Shown here in pieces: positions 36,501-50,950 of a DNA stretch of 64,000 nucleotides. Positions within the stretch are counted from its first letter, which is position 1; the number at the start of each line of letters is the position of its first letter. Under the pieces are notes generated by a model that had not been told where the DNA came from, did not search any database, and saw only the letters and a list, made by a program, of their open reading frames with translations. The stretch lies in assembly GCA_021397835.1 (NCBI GenBank), contig JAJFZO010000168.1, forward strand, positions 930,001 through 994,000. Direction: 5' to 3'. Made by a program: the position numbers and the translations under genes. The stretch comes from Moringa oleifera (Eukaryota; Streptophyta; Magnoliopsida; Brassicales; Moringaceae).

Positions 36501-39500
36501 TTTTTTTTAGTATTGAAAATGAAGAGAAAAGAGTAAGATTCACCTAAAATGATGAACTTCGAAGATGAAAATGAAGAACTTTAGGTTTGCTAAGAGAGGA
36601 GCTAGAGGCTTTGTTGAAATTAAAGTGAAGAAAAGAAAAAACTTTCTGAAACCCTTTTTTAAATGAAACAATCATTCGTCGGGAAAACTGAAGGGTAATA
36701 TGTGTGAAATTTCCTACATCCTTAGGTTGTAGGACAAATCATGAGCCAATATCTAAATAATAAATATGTTAAAAAGAACTTATTAAACAACTTAGTGAAA
36801 AGCTGACTAAGCATTAGAGACATGATTTGTTCGACCTGTATTTAACCCAACCTAATTCCATCCTAATTTTGAATCTTCCTCGACTTAGGCCAAATCCTCA
36901 ACTAGTCATCGAGCTGCTAGTGATAGTTCCCTTTAATAAACCCCTGACCACTTATTGGGCTACTCATTAAGACCTTAATCTAAGGACATCCACGATCAGT
37001 CATCGAGTCATCCTTACAGTCAAAATCGTAAGCTATAGTAAAGCCTTGATTAGTCATTAAGTCATTCATGATCTAGGCTTGGAAATTGCTCATTATTAAG
37101 GATATCAGGGTCAAGGGTATTGGCATTGGGCTAAGTTGTTTATAAAATGACTTTTAAGAATTACCTTTATTTTTGTTAAAGGAAGGAAAAACAGATTTTT
37201 GTAGGATTAGATCTAAGAAGTCTATAGATGGTGCCTTCGTTAGACAAGATGAATATATAAATGGTAGCTTGGTTTAAGGTTCAGGGTACTATATATTTCT
37301 AGACAAATCTAGCCTTAAAGCTATGTACCTTCATGACTTGATCCTCAAAAAAGTAAGAAGATATTTTCTCTTGACCTGATCCTTCTTTAAGTCTATAGTA
37401 AAGTGGGGTGATTCTCTCATTATGTAGAAAGGTTTGGTTAATTTGCCTAATTAGGTTAGATCATAATTATGGTTGGGTTTCATACCTTCCCTTTAAGCCC
37501 AAAAACACTTGTTTTCCATCCCTTGTTTAATTTTGGTAGATCATTAATGAAAAGAGATAGTTTTTTTTTTAAAGTTAAAGTACTAGAAAGTGGGTTTGAC
37601 AAGGTTCTTTTCATCTTTATTTTGGTTCAAATTGAAAAACCTGCTAAAAAGGGCTACCAATAAACCTTTGTATTTTAAATCTAAACATTTACAAATAAAG
37701 GCTATCATTTCTCTCTAGGAATTTGGAAGAAGTTAGGAAAGTAAGATTCAATAAGTTTTGTAAATGCAAAGAATGCAAGGATGGATTAGAAGGCACATTT
37801 CTGCCTTAGGACAAAGCTTGAAAACATAACCTAATCTTTAATGCGAGACCAAGGCCATCCCTTCAAGTCTTAGGACATCTAGTTTGATTAAGGATAGGAT
37901 GTGAAATTTTTTATAAGCCATTTAACATGGGTTTTACGTAGGCTAAAGGTTTAAAATCAGTCATTAGATCTAAAAATAGAAAGAAGAATAAGAAGTTGAA
38001 AGCTCATCGAGAAGGAAAAGAACATCATAAGAGATGAAGCTTGGAAAGAGAAAAAAACATGAAAGAAGCTTTGAATATCAAAAGCATAAAATAGAGGGAG
38101 AAAATTTTAAGATACAGGTTATATACTGGTAACCCAAAAGACACAACCCATGATCTAATACTTTCATGATCCTTAGACGCATGCAATTATGTCACAATTA
38201 TTGTGTCAAAATGGTTCAGTGTAAAGCAGCAAACCAAAAAATAATTAGGGTCAGGTTTAACTTTGTCAAGGCTAATGCATAATCCTATTAATTGACTAAA
38301 TGAAAGGTTAAGAATCAACCTTATTAGTCAACTACATCAAAAGTTAAAGTTCAGTCTAGTGGTTTAATGCTAATACTCGACCTTGATGGTTTGACCAAGT
38401 CAAATGCTCAATCTTAGTATTCAATGAGACTTGGATCGATTTGTTTATTCATTCAAGGTACTATTGTGACAATTTGATAGAAGACTTAACACCTTGGTAA
38501 GCTTGACCTATGAAAATCTAACCATAAAAAAAGGGGATGATAGCCCAACCATTGCAAGATCACTTGAGTTCTTCTTTCCCAACAAGGAGGAAAGGTAGAG
38601 TAAGAGTATAAATTCTCCAAAATTTTTTAAAAGTTGTTAGGATAATGTAGAGAGTGTTCAAAGGTGAACAAGACATCGATGGTGTCATATGCATCAATGT
38701 CCTTGTCACCCAATAAGAGCATCTGACACACGATGGTCTCCAATACTGGCTCATACATTTTGGGAATTGGGCGAGAGCTTGCTGAAATTTCTACCATAAA
38801 TAAGAAAAAAGTTGAAGAGAAAAAACCTTCACTATGATATTTGAGTACTATAGAAAGTCTAAATCTTGAGAGTTTTTGGTGAGGATCCTAAGAGTTCTTT
38901 CTTGAGAGTCCGTTATTTGCAAAAGTGTAGCGAGATTCTCAAGATCTCTCTAGATCTCAGTATACTACTAGGCATAATTTATTCTGCTTCAACTCTTTTA
39001 TAATTTCTTGACTAGATAACTCTTTGTATAATTTCTTGATTAATTCATAAACAAAAATCTTGACCAGTCAATCAATTACTTAATTATGGTTCTTGATTGT
39101 TCATTATGTCTCTTAATTCTTATATTATCTTCAAACTGTTAATTGATCTATATGAATTTATATTATGATTTATTTTTAAAATGAGTTTTAGAATAGTAAG
39201 GTTGATGTTAAAACTCACCATTATTACTCTAAAACAAAAGTGTTTTGTTTTTAGAAATAGATATAAGGACAAAAGTCCTATTGAAAGTTTTAAGATATAA
39301 TGTTTCATAGATATCTTTTAAAATAAATTTTAGATTGAGAAGGCTGATGAAAAAGCTCGTCTCTTTAATCTGAAATAAAATTATTTTGTTTTGGAAAGAA
39401 AGATGAAGGCAAAAGCCTTATCAACACTTTCTTTATAAAAATCATCATGATCTCGTATCATAACGTTATTTTATTATATTCAAATTAAAGCTTTGATCAT

Positions 39501-39800
39501 AAATAAACCAATGCAAAAGTTCTTTCTCAAAAAATTCTTTAGAGTCATTTTAGACATCATCATTACACAAAAGATATGGGTGAATGATATGCTTATAAAT
39601 TTTTCTGATTTAGATGCCTTATAAAGTTAATACAAAGTCCTTTTGATCTACAAGAAAAAAACTAGCAAAACAAACCTAAGTCTAGAATAACAAAAATTAA
39701 CATTTTCACTCTTAATATGCTTAATTTATGTTAAATTTCATGATTAATCTCAAATGCTTTAGTAGTCAACTCAACAATTGTTCATATGTACCATAGTGCA
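36500..39800. other. Repeat-derived intergenic DNA, unassigned
   Basis: Moderately A+T-rich sequence with short frames on both strands and no intact domain. The part at 36800-37100 repeats TCATCGAGT/GTCATTAAGT words and may belong to an LTR or internal region of the neighbouring gypsy-type element. The minus frame at 38754-38560 is translatable but matches nothing I recognise. No gene is supported. Confidence 0.4.
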
Positions 39801-39899
39801 TTAACTGCACAATACCAACCTTGGTGATTTCTCAAAGTAAATGAAATGTTCTATGTGCCTCCCATGAACATGTTTTACTAGTTTTTTTTTTTTTTTTTA

Positions 39900-41230
39900 A
39901 TTTTTAGGTTTGATCATAGAGCTACTAGCACAACGAATTATGTTAACTTGCCTTAACTCTAACCCAGCTTTTCAAACACCTTTTTGAGTCATACTATCTT
40001 ACATACATATAAAATTACAATGATAAACACTTTTGGTAGATAAACTTCTTATTGGTTGCTTTCTTGATGACTAAGATATTGCTCCCAAATTTAATAAAAC
40101 CATAAAATTAACATGAGGTGTTTTTTTTTTCCAAGTCTCAAACATGATCATTATTAGTATGAGTAATAAACCAAAAAATTGATCTTTAGTTTTCGCATAC
40201 AAGATACTCCTATGATAACTATGCTATTGCATTTACTTGCAATCATTCATTGTCCTAACTTATAGCAACCATGCTTAACTTATTGCCTGCTTTCACAAAA
40301 TCTTTGAAACTTCCATCAAAATTCATGAAGTATTCCTTCTTACCGTACATATGATTGTTGCATTTCATGTCAATCAACCAAATATCATCTTTATTGGTCT
40401 TATTCATATCTACAATCATCATCAACAACATCTCTTCTTAAGTCTCTACCTATTTGGCCTCATCTTTTTCTTGCTTGGAAATTCATGGCGTAGCTTTTGA
40501 CAATTATAGCACTCCACCTGGCTTTATCGATGCTTTGTCTACCTTCTTCCCTTTCTCTTCCTCAAAATTTTTCATAGTCTTAATCCTTTCCTCTAGTTTC
40601 ATCACCATGAGTAATCTTTAAAGTTTGCCTTTTTTTTTAACATGAGAACTTTTTTTTTTGTTCATGCACAAATTGTCTACTTTGCTACTTATCAATTTTC
40701 TTAAGGTATTTGTACCCTTCAACTTCATTCTCAATGGATCATACAACAAAATTAAACTTAGGAGTCATGGAACTCAAAATCTTCTTTAAGGATCCTTTTT
40801 TTAAATGTTTCCTTTCATCTTGTTGGTTATGGTAAGGGTTTAAGCAAATAATTTATTCACAGCTTCTCCTGCGTTCACTGTGAAGAATTCAACTATCTTA
40901 AAAGCTTGCAATTATGCATAGTAGGCTCATATTTTACCTTGATTTCTACTTAAAGGAGTTCCATTTTTTTTTTCTTATGACCATGTTAAGGATTGACTCC
41001 AAGATCAAACCATTTAATGCTTAAAGTACATAATTCTTCGCTTCTAAATCTTTCAACTTTTGATATTTATTGTTCTTGTTTTATACATCCATGACAATGT
41101 GCAATGCCTTTTGTTATTGCAAGAATGTCACTCCAACTAAGCCGTAATACTTTTTTGAACATCATACTTTGATCAATATACATGTAAAAAATTGTTGCTT
41201 TTAATGTTAAATAAGTTTTAAGACCAAATG
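39900..41230 (-). mobile_element. Decayed Ty1/copia gag-protease remnant
   Basis: Minus-strand frames from about 41230 down carry copia gag landmarks: an NAGEAVNKLF...ITNKM block near 40880-40820, MTPKFNFVVCSIEN near 40760-40720, and VHEQKKK near 40670. The protease start follows: IWLIDMKCNNHMYGKKEYFMNF near 40390-40320, equivalent to the W-IDSGCNNHM block of copia polyproteins but with Met in place of the expected Ser-Gly. It is multiply frameshifted. Integrase and RT parts are missing or unrecognisable below 39900. Confidence 0.7.
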
Positions 41231-41382
41231 TTAAGTACTTAGATAACTAATGAAAAAGATACAAAAACTATAAGAAATCTCTTAATTTAGTTGAAGGACA
41301 GCCTTGGCTATATATATAGTCTCACATAAGAAACCAAAATAAATAATAAATAACATAAATCTAAACTAAATCTGTCTTTTAA

Positions 41383-41830
41383 TTCAAGCCTTGATGTACC
41401 AATTTGATAAATTATAAATATAATATTTCAATTTGATCTAAATTAGACTTTGACTCAAACTATTCATTAAAAAAATTAAATGTATTTTCATTGTTGAAAT
41501 GCCTCAAAATTGACTTCAATAAATTTGACACTCTATTTTAAGTAAATCTCTCAAAATTGAATAATTTTATACTCATAAACTATTTTTTATGAATTTTTCA
41601 AACTTTTGATAAGTGTAAAATTTTTTTTAAAACATATTTCAATATGCAAAAGATTCTAAATTTGTTATAATGGTAAACTAAGTATTTTTTTATATTTATA
41701 CAAAATTTTAAATCAAAATTTATTGTACATAATCCTTAATTTGTATATCTCTTATTTTTAAATTTTTTAATAAAATTTAAATTAAACTAAATTTAAATAT
41801 CAAACGTACAATTGATCTAATCGATATTCA
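41383..41830 (+). repeat. Dispersed A+T-rich repeat, copy 1 (family of at least six)
   Basis: A block ordered as ACTCAAA, an ATTTTCATTG word, AAATGCCTCAAAA, TTTGACACTC and TCTCTCAAAATTGAAT recurs elsewhere. Same-strand copies lie near 42600-43040 and 45440-45800. Opposite-strand copies lie near 47150-47360, 50230-50420 and 57940-58120, where it reads ATTTATTTGAGT then TTTTTGAGATATTTTAAT. Copies are strongly diverged. No terminal repeats or coding capacity were recognised; an old MITE, TRIM or LTR fragment are all possible. Confidence 0.5.
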
Positions 41831-44800
41831 AGATAGACAAAATAAAAAACAAGTATAATTCAATTATATATATATATATACATATATATTTACTCTATAA
41901 AAGAATCATATCTAATAAATTCTAGTAATTTAGTAAGACTAAATGAATCAAATATGTAACCTTAGAATATGAAATTGTTGACTGAGTGGTAATAAACCAC
42001 CAAAAACAAGCCTAATGTCCAAAATACGGAACCTAACAAAAATTGATGTTGATGATGACTCTTATTAAAGGCAATCCTAGTTAAATATATATATAAAAAC
42101 TTCATGTATGCAACAAATTAGTTGTGATTGACTAAGACCAATGATCAATGTTCTGTTTTGTCAACAATGATTCTAAAATAAAATAATGAACTATAAAAAT
42201 TATTGTTAAATAATTTGTGCGAGCTTAAGCTATATTAAAAAGGATATGTAAGTTAATCTTGAAATAATTTGGTTAGATAAAAAAAATACCTAAGAGAATT
42301 TAGAAGCATAACTTATGATTTAAAAGATATTGAAATCTAGACTATTTAATGTGTCAGCCAATCGTGTTTCTTTATTCTTAAGAGATAGGGATAGAATGAA
42401 ATTCTCGTCATTGATTTGTAAAGTCAGTGAGTATTATATAAATTGATTGTCTTTAAGTTAATTTTTAAATATTTTCTATTAATCATGTTTCAGTGTTAAA
42501 AAGTTAGTGGTCTATTTTTTATTACTTTATTCTGTAAAAAATATATAATATAAAAATGATTTAGAATAAATATAAAAATTCAACTAAATCTATTTTTTAA
42601 TTTAAATTTTGATATATCAAGTAGATTAATGATTCATATAATCTTTTAATGTGGTATAGAGTAAACTTTGGCTCAAATAATTACAAAAAATAAAACTATT
42701 TTAGTTGTTTAAATGCCTCAAAAATAGTTTATATGAATTTTGCACTCCATGTTAAGTCTATTCTTAAAATTTGAATATCTTTCAACTCAAGAATTATTTT
42801 TATGAAATTTAAAAATCTTAGTAGTATAATTTTTTTCAAAAAATTAATTTAAGTACTCAAAAATTTTAATTTTTTTTATAATAGATCAAATATTTTTTTT
42901 ACATCTATAAAAAAATTAAGTTAAAATTTATTGTACAAGATCCGTAATTTGAATATTATTAATTTAAAATTTTTAACAAAATTTAAATTAAATCAAATTG
43001 AAAAATTAAATATAGAATTGATGCAACCGATATTTTGAAGTGTAAAATAAAATAAAATTAAAAACTAGTATAAATGTGCAAGTGTTTTATATTTATTCAA
43101 TGATTTAATAGTATATCATGAGAATATAAAAGAGCTAACAGTTACATAAACAAAATAAAAATTTTGCATAAACAACTAAAAAGATATATCATATCCATCA
43201 AAATAGATCAAATCTTATTATCTATCCAACGTAAAAGATGATAAATTAGTTGAGAATGACCTTGAAGAACAAATCAAATTTTATTGTAAATCGAGATCAA
43301 CAAAAAGCAAATGAACAGAAAATTTTGAGCTTAATTGAGATCAAAACTTTAGTAGTAGTGATACTTGTTGTTAACTTTATCAAATTTAAATGTTACTACA
43401 ACTAATTTAAGATTAGTATAATAGTAGTAAGAGTCAGTCTCATAAGAACTAATTGTAGGTGACTTACTATGAAAAAAAAAACTAAATCAAACTAAAAGTG
43501 AATGGAGGTTTTTTTGATAATTAAACTAATTAATTGTAAAATTTAAAAAAAAAAAAAAAAGAGCTAATGAAGAACAAATGTAAAGTAAATTAACAGAAAA
43601 CAAATAGTTAAGATTTTATTCTCCACCACCAAACAATCATTCATGCTCGATAACAACGCTATTCCTCACTATTCTATTAGAACTACAAGCGGTAGATAAT
43701 ACTAAATTATATTCTAATCTTTCTTACTTTACCATTAAATAAAGATAAGTATTGTTATTTAATCTCTTCATGCTAAACAATCTAGTAGACATACTGCCCA
43801 TATTTAATCTAGTAGAAGCATTAAGAGGAAAAAAATATGTTGATCCAAATAACAAATGTAACAAGCATGATTTATGTAACCTAATTATGTTCTCCATCAA
43901 AACCAACAAAAATTTGACCATAATCATCGATTTCAATTTGCCATAAGCAATTAGATTTCAAAACAATTCCATATCGAGACCTTAATTTGATTTTAGATCA
44001 TTATCAAATCCTATTTAGTTAGTCACTTAATAAAATAAAATAATAATAATTAACATGAAATGCTGAAAGAACTCAAACAATTCTAATTATGAAAGTTACA
44101 TAAAAATAATTGTCACCAAACATATAGAATCATGTCTAAGGTTTTGAATTCACTCTTGTTCTACTAAAAGTTTTGGTCCACATAATTGAAAACAAAAGCA
44201 AATCAAATATTTGGAACATGTGATTAAAAAAAAAGAGAAAAGATGAAGGAATTCAATTGCTTAAATCGCCCTTTGTTGGATCTTTAATCTTCCTTTGTTG
44301 GATCTTTAATCTTCAAGTTCTTGATTTTTTTTCCTTTCTTTCTTGCTCCATAACTCTTTTTTTTTCCCTCAAAATTTGATGTCATTTAATCGGCACCAAG
44401 TATTCTTTTATAGCTTCGTCTACTATGTGCAAAATAGGAATAACAAAAATAGAAAATTTGTATTTTTTATTTCATAGCGGCTAGGCACAACATTTAATTG
44501 GGCACCTAAAAATTATGTTTCCTTCCATTTTATGTGCCTAAGCATGACGCTTAGCCCTGTTGCATCTCTTATGCTCTTCAATTTTTTTTTATTCTCTTTT
44601 GTTCCAAGCCTTAAAACACTTATATATAATAAAATAATAATATTTAATATAAAAATATAAAAAATAAGATGTATAAACTAAAAAAATTAATATCAATTTT
44701 TTAACAAAAACAGCTCATCAAATGAAAAAAAAAAGAGCTTGATCTCACTCAAAGCTATAGGCCTTTAAATAAGAAGGTGTGCATCCAAAATGAACCCACC

Positions 44801-46039
44801 AAAGAACAAAAGCAAATAAAAAAATAAATGATATAAAATCATTCAAGGATTTCTCAAAAATGTTAAAAGAAAAATAAATATTACTCAAAAAATTTAAAAC
44901 TAAAATAAATTTTAAATAATAAAAAATTGATAAATAAATCCCGATTTACAAAATAAAATAAGTAAAAAATAATTATTTTTTCTCAGTTTCTTACCTTCTT
45001 TGCAACATTCAAAGAATTAGAAAACTAATTAAAATTCAAAAATTCTTTAACCAGGCCACACCAACATGTTATGCATCTTTTACACCAAATTACTAGCTAG
45101 CTCACCGTTTAGTCAACAGTTAGCCCTCACCCACTCATCAGCTTCACTCTTTACTGTGATTACTCATTTTTTCTGGAGTGTTTTGTGCTAAGTGTTCAAT
45201 ACAGTTTGGCATCCCCTTTTGTTATAGGGCACTAAGCAAATCTTATAAGATATAAGGTTCAACACAGTTTCTAATTCAAGCATATTTTTATTGTGTTTCG
45301 ATTATTTCACATTGTATTGATTTTTTTTAATATATTTTAAATCTAATAAAATAATAATAACATCTAAAGTAAAAATTTATATAAAAATTTAGTATTTATC
45401 TCATATTACCAATCAAATTTTTATGTTCAAAAAATGATAAATCAAATTTTAATCTATCAAATTAGTATCAAATTGAACCTTCACTCAAATGATTATGAAA
45501 AATTAAGAATATTTTCATTACAAAAATGCCTAAAAAATTATTCAAATGAAATTTTCACTCTAATTTTGAATACGTCCCTCAAATTAAAATAAATCTCAAT
45601 GCAAGATTTATTTTTTAATAAATTTTTATAGTATAAAAATTAAAATCTTATATGATGATAGCTTAAATATTTTTTTATATTTAAAAAAAATTTCAAATCA
45701 TAATTCTTTATATAAGATCTTCATTTCAAATATTTTTATTTTTTTAATTTTTTACAGGGTTCAATTTAGTCCAAATTTATAAATCAAAATTCGATTTGTC
45801 ATATTTAAATATAAAATTTTAATTAATAACATAAAATAAATATTAAATTTTTATATAACTTTTATCTTTATATTTAATAAAAAATAAAATTTTAAAAATT
45901 GTTTTTAAAAAAAAAGAATCAATGTTTTCTTCTGCATTACTTTAAAGTACATATATATTTTAACATATCATATTATTACAAATGAAAATTTTTATTATTA
46001 ATTCTTCAAAATCCAAAATGTATAAAGTAATGAGAAATA

Positions 46040-46345
46040 ATAGTGAGCTGTATGTGCTGGCAGGACAACACACAATCAACTCAGAGAGTGCAGACACAAC
46101 AGCTACAAGGTTTTCTTTCCATTCTCTGTAGCATGCTCACCAAAATCTATATATATATATATATAGTCAAGATTGGTTTAAGCACCTCTAATAGTCTATT
46201 AGCAGTGGTCCTGTGCCTGGGCCTGTTCCTGGGCCTGGGCCTGGGCCTGGATCTCCATTTTCTTCAATTGCAACCTTTGTTTAGGAGACTTTGTTTGGGG
46301 TATTATATCTGGGCTTCACCGACTCTGGAAAGGCATGATTTATGA
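46040..46345 (+). other. G+C-richer islet with a GGGCCT hexanucleotide run
   Basis: A short block of normal base composition in the desert carries CCTGGG-type hexamers at about 46211-46250 and a TA run near 46148-46164. A 100-codon open frame spans it, but its translation is an Ile/Tyr and Leu/Gly low-complexity string created by these repeats, with no domain. It could be a fragment of a lost gene or a non-coding transcript. Confidence 0.3.
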
Positions 46346-47599
46346 CAGTGATGACAGTATGATTGAAATGAAATTCTTGGCATTGTTGTATTTTACATAT
46401 TTTTCAAATTTTATAATTTACAATAATTATTTTTAACAATATTACGTTTATCTTTAAAAATTCCACTGGTCTTTCACCATGTTTTTCAAGATTACATTTT
46501 TTTAAAAAAAATTATTAAACTTGCATTGAAATATTACATTTATATTTAGAGAAATTACAATTATATTAAAAGGTAAATATTTAAAAATTTTGAATAATAT
46601 TTATTTTTTATTTTACATCTCAAAGTCTGAATTAACTCAATTGTATTTATGATGTTTCAGTTTGACTCAATTTAAAAATTTTGTGGAATAAATTTTGAAT
46701 TAAAATTTTTTATAAATGTAAAAATTATTGCAACTTTCATTACCAAAAAGTTCATAATCTTTTGACTGTTGAAGATATTTTTTAACAATGTTACATTTAA
46801 CTTTAAGAATTTCACTAACCTTAAGGATGTTATTGTTACTTTCAAGATTATATTTTTTAAAAAATATTATATATTTATATTCAAATGTTACATTTATATT
46901 TACAAATATTGTAATTATATTAAAAAATAAATATTAAACCTAAACTATAACAGTTTTTAATTTTTGAATATTGATTGAATCATTACATAGATGGTATTTT
47001 TTTATTTGATTTAATTTAAATTTTATTAAAAAAATTTAAAAATTAAAGATATTCAAATTAAAAATCTTGTGTAAGGAATATTAAAGATATTCAAATTGTA
47101 TAAAAAAATCATAATTTTTTGGGTACTGTAATATATATTTTTTAAAAAATTATAATATCAAAATTTTGATAGATTCATAAAAAATAACTAATAAATCAAA
47201 ATTATTTAAATCTAAAAAATGAACTCGACATGAAATCTAAAATTTATTTGAGTCAAAAGTATTTTTGAGATATTTTAATGATAAAAATATTCATTAATTT
47301 TTTTATAATGTTTTGAGTTAAAATTTAAACTTAGGTAAAATTAAAAAAATTAAATATATAATTAATTTAATCAATATATTAAAATTAAAATTAAAACAAA
47401 TTTAATTAAAAGTATTTTTATATTCATTTTAATATTGGATATGTTGCCCTTATGTCATTATATCATAATAGACATGGAAAACACCACAACACAGATTTCA
47501 TATATTAAGACAAAAATGATTATAAAAAAAAGGAAAGAAAAGAAGAAAGAAAATGACAATTGAAGATTCGAAACGGGTCGTCTCATGGTCTCCTAATTA

Positions 47600-47800
47600 A
47601 CTTCCATTCAAGTCATTGTCAAAGCAGGTGCTAAGCTTTCCTTCCAAGCCATCTGTTTTTATATCCTACGATTTTCACGCGCACCACCGCCCCTAACCGT
47701 CAATCGCTAGCTGTTTTTGCATGGGTGGTTGTATCATCACAACACAGTGCCCCACGCTTGCCGCATAAAACTCTATATTATCATTCCTTGCCAAAACCAA
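47600..47800. promoter_or_regulatory. Orphan promoter-like islet
   Basis: About 200 bp of balanced composition, including ACGCGCACCACCGCCCC and a CATAAAACTCTATATT stretch, followed by C-rich CCTTGCCAAAACC. This resembles a plant core promoter and leader. On the + strand it is followed at once by A+T-rich DNA with no exon. It may be the remains of a gene cut off by insertion or deletion. Confidence 0.25.
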
Positions 47801-50800
47801 AACCCAAAATTTATTAGTCTGATTGGGAGGATACCTTTACTCTTTTAAAAAAAAAAAATTAATATTTTTAATAATAAAATTGTTTTAGAAAATATTTTTA
47901 ATGAATATTTAAATATTTTTATATTTTTAAATAATTTTAAATTATAACAAAATTTAATTTTTATATTTTAATATAATTTATTTAATATAGATTAATAAAT
48001 TAAAATTTGATTCGTCATGTTTTGAACATCAATATAATAAGATAAAATTAAATTAAATTTTATATAATTTATTTTATTATAATTAAAATAAATCATCATT
48101 TAATATATTTGTAATAATAAATAAATCTATTTTTGATATTTTATTTTATATAAAAATCACAACGCTAAAAATGATATAAAATTATATTTTGCAAACCCTT
48201 TAAAAGCGTAAAACAACTTCTTCGAGAAGATGATCCTAAAACAAAAAATAACTATGATATAATATTGATTTGGTAACTTCATATTCATCATCATGTTCGT
48301 CAATGACACCATGTTTATGAACAATATATCAATCATCATGACTTAGTACCTAGTAAAAAGTATGAGTTTAAGACATGATAAGGCAAATTTAAAAGGACTA
48401 ATGATGTATGAGTGAAGCTCTTGCATTTTTATATTTTGCAAAATATTATATTATTAAATAATATATAATTGTTCATATTTTATAATTATATTTTAAAATG
48501 TTATAAAAAATTTTTTAATGATTTTAAAATGAGTATACACTAAAAAATTAATCATTACTTGTTTGTAAATTTATAAAGACGCTTAAAATTTAAATATTTT
48601 TCTTAAATCAATTATATCCCGAGGGCTTATATTATATACCAGTTTTCAAATTGAGAACTCCAAATATAATACATCAATTAATGAGTTATGTTTTCATATT
48701 TTTTTTAATGTGAGATTTTCGTTTAATAAAATTCATTAACTTTAATCTCATAATTCGTACACATAAAATGATTATATCTCTATAACAATTAATTATTATA
48801 TATATATATATATATATATATTTTTTTAAAAAAATAAATGATTAAAAAGTACATCTAAAAAAATCATAAATATGTTATCTTATTTTAACTAATAAAAAAA
48901 GTTTTTTTGTTTTTTTAAAGTATATATATAAGATTGCAAAGTATACTCATCATTTTGTAAGTTAAAAATCATGAATTATTTAAAAAATTAAGATATAAGC
49001 TTTTTATGCATTTTTTTCTATAAGTTTCAATTTGAAAATTTGTACAAAATACAAATCAATAAGGTGTAATCAATTTTTATTTTTTGAATAGATATTTAAT
49101 TGAATATCAAAATGAAAACAAGATATTATTTATTTCAAATATTCTTAATTTAAAAATGAAATGATGTAAATTTTTAACTGTAAAGATTTTTATCTTAATT
49201 AATTTAATTTTTTTGAATAATTTTACTGAATCATGTTCTTATAAACAGTATAAATAAAACTTATACTTCATATATGCATTACTAATTTTATAAAAAATTA
49301 ATTTTTTTATTATTGTAAATTAATATAACCAAAAAGTAAAATATTTCAAATGTACCTCTTCAATCTTCTGTTAGCGTCCATGAATTTTATGTTTTTTTTC
49401 GGAGGCAGGCATCTTATTTGATCTTGTTTGCTTTGTCTAATATATACTCAAATTTAAGGTAATTTATTATCATGAACTCTTTCTTTCGTCAAAGGCATGT
49501 TAATTGTCCTAAAAGATAGTACTGTGGATCTTTTGATTATCTTTCCATAATGTCACAATATCAAATCTTGTAACTTCCACTATACAAAGTTGACTAATGT
49601 TATGGGTGTAAAAGCATCAAGGTTTTCTCTATCAAGATTATATTTATTATTAATAAGAGTAATGTGTATTTTTGTGGTGGACTTACAATTATTTTAGATC
49701 TAAATTTATTTTAAATTTAAATGACGATTCAAAATTACTTTCTTTCATCTATATCAATAACGAGTAAAACAAAAAAATTAGATTATCGTTTTTGAACAAC
49801 AAAAATGAAGAAATTTATGTGATAGTTGTTTTAGAGTTTAGACCGAAGATTCTACAATTGTCAAGAAAAGTAATCTTTTGTGAAGATTGCAAATACATTA
49901 GATAATAATTATGCAAATATCATCTAATACATTTTCAAATTTTTTAATTTTTTAAAAATTAAAATATTAAATTAAATATGACATAAAACTACGAGATTTA
50001 TATATTCTTTTTCTTTAAACAACTTTAATTTTTAGAAAGTTCGAAACAAATTTTGATCTACCAGTTTAGATCAAATTGAATTATATTAAAAAAATTTTAA
50101 AATTAAAAATATTTAAATTAGAGATCTTTTATAATGATTTTTAACTTAAAATCTTTTAAAATATATATAAAAAAAATCAAACTACTGTTATAATAAAATA
50201 TATTTTTTGAATGTTGAATATATTTCTTAAAAAACTTATACTATTAAACATCTTAAAAAATTATATAAAATAACTTTCGAGTCGAGAATTATTCAAATTT
50301 AAAGAATAAACTCAAAATAAAATACAAAATTTATTTGAGTTATTTTTTAAGATTTTAATAATTAAATATTTTTAATTTTTATAATCGTTTCGAGTTAAGA
50401 TCCAATTTAAATATAATCAATAAACCAGAGTTTATTTGAAGATTTATTAAAAGTTAAGGTTTATGAAAATTTTATGTAACATTTATTCAAAAATTAATCA
50501 CTAGTTTTTTGAACTTAAAATTATAATAACTATTTAAAAATAATTATAATAATAATAATAATTATTTATTAAATTTGAAATATATTTATTATTACTTAAA
50601 TTATTTTTTATTTTAAAATAAATTAAATTTACTTAATAAATTAATATGAATTCTTTTGTGAATTAACAATGCATATTTTCAATAATAAAATAAGATTTTA
50701 GTTGCAATAAAAATTATTTTTTAAAAATATATTAACTAATTTGTAAAATAATAAATATCAATTTTCTATAATCAATACGACTATTTTATATATATATTGC

Positions 50801-50950
50801 ATTTTTAATTTAAATTTATTAATAAATGATATTTTATTTTAGATGTTGAAATGGTAATCAAAATGCACACCTAAAGTTTATTATTTTAAATTTTTTTAAA
50901 ATATTTAAATAAATCTTTAAAGATATTAAAATATATCTAAAAAAATAACA

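Larger units (their letters stand above)
41231..50950. other. Very A+T-rich gene desert with a dispersed repeat family
   Basis: Nearly 10 kb of strongly A+T-rich DNA without a supportable gene. It holds TA microsatellites at about 41864-41889 and 48797-48821, and a direct repeat of CCTTTGTTGGATCTTTAATCTT near 44272-44311. Most copies of the dispersed repeat family described separately lie here. Two G+C-richer islets, at 46040-46340 and 47600-47800, stand out. Confidence 0.55.
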
